Assembly: GCA_003520965.1 (NCBI GenBank) | Contig: DOTU01000159.1 | Location: forward strand, 3,496-11,803 | Length of the DNA: 8,308 nt | Origin: Candidatus Zixiibacteriota bacterium | GTDB lineage: Bacteria; Zixibacteria; MSB-5A5; UBA10806 | Direction of reading: 5' to 3' | Shown: positions 1 through 5,342 of the stretch, one piece after another | How positions within the stretch are numbered: position 1 is the first letter of the stretch | Layout of the letters: each line of letters opens with the position of its first letter | Notes under the pieces: model-generated | The model's database searches: none | Told to the model about the DNA's origin: nothing | Seen by the model: the letters and a program-made list of their open reading frames with translations, nothing else | Program-made: the position numbers and the translations under genes

Positions 1-78
1 GCGGATCTGGGTAAACGAATATATGACCTGGCGGAAACAACCGATCCCGACATTGCGGTTTTAATTGCCGAAGCTTAA
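1..78 (+). CDS. C-terminal end of an unidentified protein (5' truncated)
   Basis: Frame 1 is open from the window edge for 25 codons and stops at TAA 76-78. The visible tail reads through LGKRIYDLAETTDPDIAVLI and ends IAEA. It looks like an ordinary helical, acidic C terminus with codon use similar to the transporter genes. I do not recognise the family. An intrinsic terminator 70 bases downstream supports this as the true end of a gene and of its transcription unit, so it is probably not co-transcribed with the transporter. Confidence 0.6.
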   Translation, partial: ADLGKRIYDLAETTDPDIAVLIAEA

Positions 79-147
79 TTTGCAAAATAGGCGTCTGCCC
101 GATACAAATTTTATTATTGCGCGATATAAATCATTTTATCCAATTAT

Positions 148-176
148 AAAGGCCAGGCAAATTGTCTGGCCTTTTT
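148..176 (+). terminator. Rho-independent terminator
   Basis: A 12-bp stem (148-159 with 163-174, one G-T pair) closes on the three-base loop AAT. The core arms are GGCCAG and CTGGCC, and the 3' arm runs into TTTTT (172-176). This is a classic intrinsic terminator, placed to end the gene whose stop is at 76-78 and to insulate the transporter operon. The 5' arm starts with AAA after a T/A-rich stretch, so some activity on the opposite strand is possible. Confidence 0.85.
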
Positions 177-246
177 ATAGGAGTTAATGAAAATGCTGGT
201 GCTCGAAAAGCCTCTTCTATTCTATTTAATTTCGCCATCAATTTGA

Positions 247-276
247 TTGACAAACAGCCTATGGAATCTCTTAATT
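247..276 (+). promoter_or_regulatory. Candidate sigma-70-type promoter of the transporter operon
   Basis: A perfect TTGACA box (247-252) is followed after 18 bases by a weak TTAATT (271-276). This would give a leader of about 65 bases before the binding-protein gene. It lies downstream of the terminator, where a promoter is needed. Just after the -10 there is an inverted repeat, TATTAT (276-281) and ATAATA (285-290), spaced by AGG, which could be an operator or simply AT-rich chance. No known operator motif was recognised. Confidence 0.4.
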
Positions 277-348
277 ATTATAGGATAATACATGCCCATA
301 TCGGGCTGACACCGACCTTATTTGCTCTAATTAATAACAGGAGAGAAA

Positions 349-1296
349 ATGCGTAAAGCGAGATTCACAACGGCGATTTTTGCGGTCACGGCATTTGTTC
401 TATTGGCGGGTGGCTGTGGCAAAAGCGAGAAAAAGACCGAAAACAAAGGAGGCCAGAATCGTGGCCTGACCATTGGAGTGACACTTCTGACCAGAACTCA
501 CCCGTTTTACCAGGACCTTGAGGCGGGGCTTCAAGAAGCGGCCAAGGAGAACGGGTACACCCTCCTAGTGACAGCCGGCGAATTTGATGTCGCCAAACAG
601 AAAGATCAGATTCAGGATTTCATTGTACGCAAAGTCGATGCCATCATCGTCTCTCCTTGCGATTCCAAATCGATCGGAACAGCAATTGCCGCTGCCAACG
701 CGGCCGGTATCCCTGTATTTACTGCCGATATCGCCTGCCTGGCCGAGGGCGTCAAGGTTATCTGCCATACTGCCTCTGATAATGTGGCCGGAGGACGGCT
801 GGCGGCCCAAGCTATTTCGCAGGCCATTGGCGGCAGTGGCACAGTGGCGATTATCGATCATCCCGAAGTAGAATCAGTGATCCAGCGGGTCAAGGGATTT
901 GAGGAGGAGTTGGCCAAATCGCCCAATATTACGGTAGTAGCCAAGCTCTCTGGTCACGGAGTCAAGGATCAGGCATTCCGGACAACGGAGGATATCCTTC
1001 AAGCCCATCCTGATCTTAGCGCTATCTTCGGTATCAATGACGATTCCGCCTTGGGCGCGCTGGCCGCCGTGGAAAAGGCCGGGAAAAGCGGCAAAGTGAA
1101 GATTGTCGGTTTCGATGCTGTGCCAGAGGCACGCGAGGCGATCAAGGCCGGAAAGATTTACGCCGATGTGATCCAGAAACCGAACGAGATAGGACGTAAA
1201 ACCATCGAGGCTATTACAGCATATATCTCTGGTGGCACAGTCGCGCCGGTCAATCTCATCCCCTGCGGGCTTTTTACACAAAAGGATGCGATTTAA
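349..1296 (+). CDS. CUT2-type sugar ABC transporter substrate-binding lipoprotein (RbsB-like)
   Basis: This is the periplasmic receptor of a sugar ABC importer, of the Peripla_BP_4 / ribose-binding type; 315 residues is normal with a lipoprotein leader. The leader has basic MRKAR, a hydrophobic core and a lipobox-like LLAGGC with Cys23 as the likely lipidated residue, then a charged linker (KSEKKTENK). The mature domain starts near LTIGVTLL (40-47). By eye against E. coli RbsB, the binding-site Asp (D127), Arg (R180), Asn (N230 in GINDDSALGA), Asp (D256 in VGFD) and Gln (Q276) are kept. The Asn of the NPFF motif is His (HPFY, 51-54), the Asp-Arg pair is D127-I128, and another contact Asn is Ser102. 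The ligand is therefore probably a sugar, but not necessarily ribose. Extra cysteines occur at 104, 130, 139 and 306. The start is supported by AGGAG at 339-343, five bases before ATG. It is the first gene of the transport operon. Confidence 0.92.
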   Translation: MRKARFTTAIFAVTAFVLLAGGCGKSEKKTENKGGQNRGLTIGVTLLTRTHPFYQDLEAGLQEAAKENGYTLLVTAGEFDVAKQKDQIQDFIVRKVDAIIVSPCDSKSIGTAIAAANAAGIPVFTADIACLAEGVKVICHTASDNVAGGRLAAQAISQAIGGSGTVAIIDHPEVESVIQRVKGFEEELAKSPNITVVAKLSGHGVKDQAFRTTEDILQAHPDLSAIFGINDDSALGALAAVEKAGKSGKVKIVGFDAVPEAREAIKAGKIYADVIQKPNEIGRKTIEAITAYISGGTVAPVNLIPCGLFTQKDAI

Positions 1297-1324
1297 TTTT
1301 GGTATTACAGCAGTTGCCAAAGTG

Positions 1325-1359
1325 GGATTGGGTGTCATAATTTATTATGACCCCAATTC
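1325..1359 (+). repeat. Long imperfect hairpin between binding-protein and ATPase genes
   Basis: ATTGGG plus GTCATAA (1327-1332, 1334-1340) pairs with TTATGAC plus CCCAAT (1345-1351, 1352-1357), with one bulged T at 1333 and a loop of about four bases. One G-T and one G-C pair extend it outward to 1325 and 1359. There is no T-run downstream, so it is not a standard terminator. In binding-protein operons such hairpins often protect the 3' end of the abundant receptor transcript or reduce read-through. That role is inferred here from position, not shown. Confidence 0.6.
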
Positions 1360-1378
1360 ACAAGTGGCGGTCACAATT

Positions 1379-1392
1379 CTACAGATCCGTAG
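1379..1392. promoter_or_regulatory. 14-base near-perfect palindrome, possible operator
   Basis: The sequence is CTAC-A-GATC-C-GTAG: perfect dyad symmetry apart from one symmetric position pair. It ends eight bases before the TTGACA box at 1401, a position suited to a regulator acting on the internal promoter candidate. It does not match any operator family I can name, and short palindromes also arise by chance. Confidence 0.25.
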
Positions 1393-1400
1393 GATAAATT

Positions 1401-1430
1401 TTGACACGCACTCCCTATTTATTACTTAAT
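1401..1430 (+). promoter_or_regulatory. Candidate internal promoter before the ATPase gene
   Basis: A perfect TTGACA (1401-1406) is followed after 18 bases by CTTAAT (1425-1430), a weak -10. The layout matches the candidate at 247-276 (perfect -35, 18-base spacer, TTAAT-like -10). Transcription would start near 1437-1438, at the ATPase start codon itself, which would give a leaderless mRNA. The absence of a Shine-Dalgarno site before that gene is consistent with this. Confidence 0.3.
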
Positions 1431-1437
1431 TAAATTG

Positions 1438-2934
1438 ATGAAAACCAATTCGCCAAATATCACTTCCATTCTACAAATAACGGGTATTCGTAAGGCCTTT
1501 CCTGGTGTGCAGGCAATAAGCAGGGCTTCGTTTGATCTCAATCCGGGAGAAATACACGCTCTGGTCGGGGAAAACGGCGCCGGCAAAAGCACGCTAATAA
1601 AAATCCTTACGGGAGCGCATAAGGCTGATTCCGGCGAGGTTTTGCTGGACGGAAAACTGGTATCGTTCGGCTCACCACTTGAGGCCCGTCGAGCGGGGAT
1701 TGCTGCTATCTATCAGGAGTTCAGCCTTATTCCATCTCTGCCGGTCTCTGCCAATATATTTTTAGGGCGTGAAAATACCACGCATGGACTGATCAGCCCC
1801 AGGCGTGAAATAAAGGATACGATTGCTTTATTCAATAGGCTTGGATTGAAGCTCGATCCTGAAACGCCCGTGGGTAACCTGAGTATCGCGCATCAACAGC
1901 TTGTCGAAATAGCCAAGGCGTTGGCCACCAAATCGCAGATTCTGGTTATGGATGAACCCACCGCCGCTCTCGCCCCTCATGAGGTGGAAAGCCTTTTTGG
2001 TATCCTTCGAGACCTTAAATCCGAGGGAATCGGCATCATCTTTATCGGGCATCGCCTGGAAGAGATACTTGAAATCGCCGATCGAGTTACAGTCATGCGC
2101 GACGGGGCCACAATTGGTACCTGGAATATCGGTGAAATAACTCGCGCGGAACTTATCTCGCAAATGGTAGGCCGCCCAATCGAGGAGGAATATCCGAAAT
2201 CAAAGGCAATTTTTGGCGAAACATATTTTGAGGTGCGCGGCTTGACTGGCGGGCCCGTTAGGGATATATCTTTTTCGGCCCGGCGAGGCGAGATTTTAGG
2301 CTTAGCAGGGCTGATGGGGGCCGGTCGGACTGAGGTCGTCCGGCTTATTTTCGGAGCAGATAATAAAAGTGACGGCCAGATAATTATCGGTGGGGAAAAA
2401 TGCGATATCAATTCCCCCAAAGATGCGATTGATTGCGGTATCTGCTTATTAACCGAGGATCGCAAAGCCCAGGGACTTATTCTCATGGCCTCCTGTCGCG
2501 AAAATTTCGCGCTTCCCAATCTTGAAAGCTGGTCTCATTTAGGCTTTGTAGATAGCAAACGGGAGATTGATAGATTTTCTGAGCGCGTGCGCTCTCTTAA
2601 TATTCGGCTTTCAAGCCCCGAGCAGCGGGCCGAGGATTTATCAGGCGGCAATCAGCAAAAGCTTCTGGTGGCGCGCTGGCTGGAGACCAATTTCGAGGTC
2701 ATCATTTTTGACGAACCCACCCGCGGTATCGACGTGGGCGCCAAGCACGAGATGTATCTGCTCATAAACGAATTAGCCGCGCGCGGCAAGGTCGTGATTG
2801 TGATATCATCGGATCTATTGGAGATTCTGGAGATAGCGGATCGGATTATCGTCATGCGCGAGGGGCAGATTTCAGGGGAGATCAGCGATATGGCAACCGC
2901 CACCCAGGAAAAAATTATGGCGCTGGCTACATGA
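1438..2934 (+). CDS. Sugar ABC transporter ATP-binding protein, two ABC domains (RbsA/MglA/XylG type)
   Basis: This cytoplasmic energising subunit of the CUT2 importer carries two fused ABC domains; about 498 residues is the family norm. Counting from the alternative TTG at 1435, domain 1 has Walker A GENGAGKST (45-53), Q-loop Gln94, the degenerate signature LSIAHQQ (149-155), Walker B ILVMDEPT (169-176) and switch His206. Domain 2 has the family's degenerate Walker A GLMGAGRT (292-299, Arg for Lys), a full signature LSGGNQQK (402-409), Walker B VIIFDEPT (422-429), and Ser-Ser where the switch His would be. This asymmetry of one competent and one degenerate site is typical of RbsA/MglA. ATG 1438 is chosen over TTG 1435. 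Neither has a Shine-Dalgarno sequence, and the frame is closed upstream by TGA at 1402-1404. The 3' end overlaps the permease start. Confidence 0.95.
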   Translation: MKTNSPNITSILQITGIRKAFPGVQAISRASFDLNPGEIHALVGENGAGKSTLIKILTGAHKADSGEVLLDGKLVSFGSPLEARRAGIAAIYQEFSLIPSLPVSANIFLGRENTTHGLISPRREIKDTIALFNRLGLKLDPETPVGNLSIAHQQLVEIAKALATKSQILVMDEPTAALAPHEVESLFGILRDLKSEGIGIIFIGHRLEEILEIADRVTVMRDGATIGTWNIGEITRAELISQMVGRPIEEEYPKSKAIFGETYFEVRGLTGGPVRDISFSARRGEILGLAGLMGAGRTEVVRLIFGADNKSDGQIIIGGEKCDINSPKDAIDCGICLLTEDRKAQGLILMASCRENFALPNLESWSHLGFVDSKREIDRFSERVRSLNIRLSSPEQRAEDLSGGNQQKLLVARWLETNFEVIIFDEPTRGIDVGAKHEMYLLINELAARGKVVIVISSDLLEILEIADRIIVMREGQISGEISDMATATQEKIMALAT

Positions 2935-4265
2935 AAAATTCCTATAAAATCATACTATCCAGATTTCTCTCCAATTATGGAATGCTGGGAATACTCATCA
3001 TTCTAGGTATTCTCTTTTCGATATTAACTCTTCGCGATCAATATCCAAGCGGAGAGGATGCGGCCAGGTCGCTCTCAAAAGTGCTTTCTACTTATTCTCA
3101 CGATTCTAGCATTCTCATCATCTCACGCGACACGGGAGATGATTCTCTTTTTGCAACATCGCTCGATAAGCGGCTTACAGATCAAGGCTTTAATTCGATA
3201 AAGATAATCTCTGGCGATCCACTTACCGTTAGAAAACAGATCAGCGCTCTGCCCGATTCTGAAAAAGTGTCGCTTATCGCGACATCCTATGCCGCCGCGC
3301 CCATGGCCTTTTCGATTAAAAATGAAATGCCGGGATTCGCCAACACTATCATAACACCACCACCTCCTTACCGCTGGCCAACATTCCTCCTTCCCGATAA
3401 TTTACGCAATGTTGCTAACCAGATCGCGGTTATCGCCATCATGGCCATCGGTATGACGTTAGTAATTATCACTGCCGGGATCGATCTCTCGGTGGGAAGC
3501 TTGATTGCTCTTTCAGCTGTGGTGACCGCCTGGTTTGTGGGGCAGGTTGGAGGCGAAAGCGCCACATTCTGGGGCATGGTTCTCTCGGGCCTGATCGGGA
3601 TTGTCCTGTGTGGAGTGATTGGCGCTTTCAGCGGATTGATGATTACGCGCTTCCGCATACCGCCCTTTATTGCCACGCTGGCTATGATGCAAGTGGCGGC
3701 CGGGTTTGCATACGTTATCTCCGAGGGAAAACCGATCTATCACCTTCCCGAAAGCTTTATTCTGTTGGGACGAGGCGCTGAGCCATTTCTGAAGATCCCT
3801 TACGCGGTCATATTAATGATTATCCTCTATATAGCGGCCCATATTCTGATGACCCGGACCACAATCGGACGATACGTCTACGCGGTCGGCGGCAATATGG
3901 AGGCCGCACGCCTGGCGGGGATCAGGGTCAAACGGATACTATTCTTCGTCTATATGCTCTGTGGGATATTGGCCGGGTTGGGGGGAGTGGTGATGGCCTC
4001 ACAATTAAAAAGTGGGGCGCCGACTTACGGTCTTACTTACGAGCTTTATGTAATCGCCGCTGTGGTGGTTGGCGGCACCAGCCTATCGGGCGGCGAAGGA
4101 CGAATCTTCGGCACATTGATTGGCGCATTCATCATTGCGGTCATTCAAAACGGAATGAACCTGACCAATGTTGAAACCTATACGCAGAAAATCGTTTTGG
4201 GACTGGTGATCTTGGGCGCAGTTCTTTTGGATAGATTAAAGCAGATGGGGATGGGGAAAAAGTAG
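2931..4265 (+). CDS. Sugar ABC transporter permease (RbsC-like) with a large periplasmic insert
   Basis: This is the inner-membrane channel subunit of the CUT2 importer. At 444 residues it is about 120 longer than E. coli RbsC. The family core is clear: GMTLVIITAGIDLSVGSL (174-191), PPFIATLAMM (244-253), the cytoplasmic loop AVGGNMEAARLAG (318-330) that contacts the ATPase, and VVVGGTSLSGGEGRIFGTL (378-396). Predicted helices lie near 17-34, 162-182, 186-206, 213-236, 246-264, 289-307, 336-356, 371-383, 393-409 and 418-434. Residues 35-155, between helices 1 and 2, form a soluble, probably periplasmic domain with strand/helix alternation (ILIISR, DDSLFATSLDKRL, IKIIS, VSLIATS) and a proline run (PPPP, 143-146) before the membrane. 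The start ATG overlaps the ATPase stop as ATGA, implying translational coupling. No terminator is visible after the stop. Confidence 0.93.
   Translation: MKNSYKIILSRFLSNYGMLGILIILGILFSILTLRDQYPSGEDAARSLSKVLSTYSHDSSILIISRDTGDDSLFATSLDKRLTDQGFNSIKIISGDPLTVRKQISALPDSEKVSLIATSYAAAPMAFSIKNEMPGFANTIITPPPPYRWPTFLLPDNLRNVANQIAVIAIMAIGMTLVIITAGIDLSVGSLIALSAVVTAWFVGQVGGESATFWGMVLSGLIGIVLCGVIGAFSGLMITRFRIPPFIATLAMMQVAAGFAYVISEGKPIYHLPESFILLGRGAEPFLKIPYAVILMIILYIAAHILMTRTTIGRYVYAVGGNMEAARLAGIRVKRILFFVYMLCGILAGLGGVVMASQLKSGAPTYGLTYELYVIAAVVVGGTSLSGGEGRIFGTLIGAFIIAVIQNGMNLTNVETYTQKIVLGLVILGAVLLDRLKQMGMGKK
3033..3395 (+). other. Region encoding the extra alpha/beta domain of the permease
   Basis: This stretch encodes permease residues 35-155, absent from standard RbsC proteins. 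The hydrophobic pattern suggests three beta strands (near 60-65, 89-94, 113-119), each followed by an amphipathic helix (near 70-86, 98-107, 121-133). That resembles one Rossmann-like lobe of a periplasmic binding protein. It has no cysteines and is bounded by helix 1 and a Pro/Trp-rich link (PPPPYRWP). The fold is inferred from the pattern alone. Confidence 0.5.
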
Positions 4266-4299
4266 TTGTGAGTTGTGGGTTATGAGTTGTGAGTTTCGG
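4265..4299 (+). repeat. Degenerate heptamer tandem repeat (GTTGTGA unit)
   Basis: Four clear units and one decayed unit run in tandem: GTTGTGA, GTTGTGG, GTTATGA, GTTGTGA, GTTTCGG. The array begins on the last base of the permease stop codon and fills the first part of the gap before the next gene. Such an array could arise by slippage. It also coincides with the border between the transporter genes and an AT-rich gene of different composition. Confidence 0.75.
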
Positions 4300-4342
4300 C
4301 ACAAAATACTCATGTCAAAAATAGCGATCGAATGGACAATCT

Positions 4343-5122
4343 ATGAATAATTACATTAAATTGATGTTGTTAATTATATTATTTAATATAGGTCTATCAA
4401 ATGCCCAGGTTTCAATATCAGATTATCATCTGGAACGCCTAAAATTATTCGGTTTTTCCGAAGATACGCTTTCAGATGTGGCCGTTGAGAATATGGCACT
4501 ACTTAAAATGGATTCAATTCTATTTGCCGAAACTGACTCTCATTTTGTTGATCTTCCCCACATCTATTATAGGTATTCATTCCAAGACCTACCGTGCATC
4601 GAGCTTTATGGTATTCGGAGTAACAAGGGCGCTGGGACCGAATATAATCCATACAAGGAAATGCTTATCAATAAATGCGATTCGTCGGTTTATCATTATG
4701 AGGGCGACTTACAATCTTTTTCACGAGTTGTAAGCAAATATCTGGAGACTCATTTTGATAATACCGGTATAATTAATGTTCTTTATCTATACCTAAACAC
4801 AACATCACTAAAATCCGCCTATTATATTATACTTTCGCGAGGCGACTTTGAGCGGTTTTATGATGATTGGTATCGAGGTGCCGATACTAGTGATCAGTTT
4901 ATTAAGGAGAAAAGAGACAAAAATATTAATCTGGCAAAAAAATACATAAAAAATTCCGAAATTCGAAAACAAGACGATAAATTCAATGCCAAAATATATA
5001 CGTTTAATGCTGGAAAGGGAAGATTAGAATTTTGGCGTTTTAACGTTTATCCAAATAAGATTGAATTAAGGGATTTTAAGATTCTGGCTAAGGAAGTTAG
5101 AATTTTTGCTCCGATTGATTAG
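4343..5122 (+). CDS. Exported protein of unknown function, AT-rich
   Basis: I do not recognise this 259-residue protein. It opens with a convincing Sec signal peptide: MNNYIK, then the hydrophobic LMLLIILFNIGL, with likely cleavage after SNA (residue 21). The mature part is rich in aromatic and charged residues, has only two cysteines (85 and 112, a possible disulfide pair) and no further membrane helix. A lysine-rich amphipathic segment lies around 187-212. The C-terminal part (214-258) has strand-like alternation suggesting a beta structure. The ribosome site is weak: GGA at 4334-4336, six bases before ATG. Sampled 60-base stretches are only about 23-35% G+C, well below the mannosidase gene, so recent acquisition is possible. 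It lies 77 bases after the permease, separated by the heptamer array, and no function can be read from context. Confidence 0.7.
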   Translation: MNNYIKLMLLIILFNIGLSNAQVSISDYHLERLKLFGFSEDTLSDVAVENMALLKMDSILFAETDSHFVDLPHIYYRYSFQDLPCIELYGIRSNKGAGTEYNPYKEMLINKCDSSVYHYEGDLQSFSRVVSKYLETHFDNTGIINVLYLYLNTTSLKSAYYIILSRGDFERFYDDWYRGADTSDQFIKEKRDKNINLAKKYIKNSEIRKQDDKFNAKIYTFNAGKGRLEFWRFNVYPNKIELRDFKILAKEVRIFAPID

Positions 5123-5205
5123 GGTACGCCTTTGTAAGAAAATAGCTGTAGGGACAGAAAATCGTTCTGTCCGGCGATTTCGAAGAGGTCGCATATTAAA
5201 GGCAT
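5119..5205 (-). CDS. Possible 28-codon minus-strand small ORF
   Basis: On the minus strand, AAGGAG (5216-5211) stands five bases before ATG (5205-5203). The frame runs 28 codons to TAA (5121-5119), overlapping the stop codon of the convergent plus-strand gene. The product starts MPLICDLFEIAGQ and ends YKGVP. The ribosome site is better than those of most genes in the window, but the ORF is very short, spans the hairpin at 5152-5172 and has no clear promoter. It may instead be part of a dispersed repeat. Confidence 0.15.
   Translation of the reverse strand: MPLICDLFEIAGQNDFLSLQLFSYKGVP
5152..5172. repeat. Perfect 8-bp hairpin, possible dispersed repeat element
   Basis: GGACAGAA (5152-5159) pairs perfectly with TTCTGTCC (5165-5172) around the loop AATCG. 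AAATCG (5159-5164), reaching into the loop, is also complementary to CGATTT at 5175-5180, so an alternative stem is possible. No T-run follows, so an intrinsic terminator is unlikely. The TAGGGACAGA...TCTGTCC style resembles dispersed intergenic palindromes I recall from environmental bacterial genomes; this is unverified. Confidence 0.5.
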
Positions 5206-5295
5206 AAAGACTCCTTAAATCAACGGCACATAAACAGAATGAGATCACCCTTGCGAGAACTTTTGAAGATAAAATATTTTTAATAAAACTGGTAA

Positions 5296-5319
5296 GCGTC
5301 AGGATCGGGGTCCTGACGC
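5296..5319. repeat. Perfect 9-bp hairpin in the mannosidase leader
   Basis: GCGTCAGGA (5296-5304) pairs perfectly with TCCTGACGC (5311-5319) around the loop TCGGGG. It is much more GC-rich than the sequence just upstream and sits 11 bases before the AAGGAG ribosome site of the mannosidase gene. It could be an RNA hairpin in the leader, a protein-binding palindrome, or a second dispersed repeat unit. No T-run follows, so it is not a terminator. Confidence 0.55.
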
Positions 5320-5342
5320 CACGGCGAGATAAGGAGCGGAAG

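Noticed and set aside
162..356. 64-codon plus-strand ORF upstream of the receptor gene
   Set aside because: It starts at a TTG inside the 3' part of the terminator stem, has no ribosome site, and runs into the receptor start. The region is better explained as promoter and leader.
874..1338. 154-codon minus-strand ORF
   Set aside because: It lies antisense to the well-supported receptor gene, has no family resemblance, and is a frame shadow of that gene.
1297..1434. Frameshifted extension of the receptor, continuing the 1232-1429 reading frame
   Set aside because: The receptor ends at a normal family length at 1296. The other frame has no homology-like features and crosses the intergenic hairpin.
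1977..2519. 180-codon minus-strand ORF
   Set aside because: It is antisense to the ATPase gene across both domains, with a Ser/Arg/Pro-rich low-complexity product typical of shadow frames.
5152..5172. Terminator for the unknown exported-protein gene
   Set aside because: The stem is perfect but followed by GGCGATTTCG, with no T-run, so intrinsic termination is not supported.
5251..5280. TTGCGA with TATTTT 18 bases downstream as a mannosidase promoter
   Set aside because: Both boxes are weak in a very AT-rich stretch. A nearby TAAAAT (5270-5275) has no -35 at proper spacing. A promoter probably exists in this gap but cannot be located.
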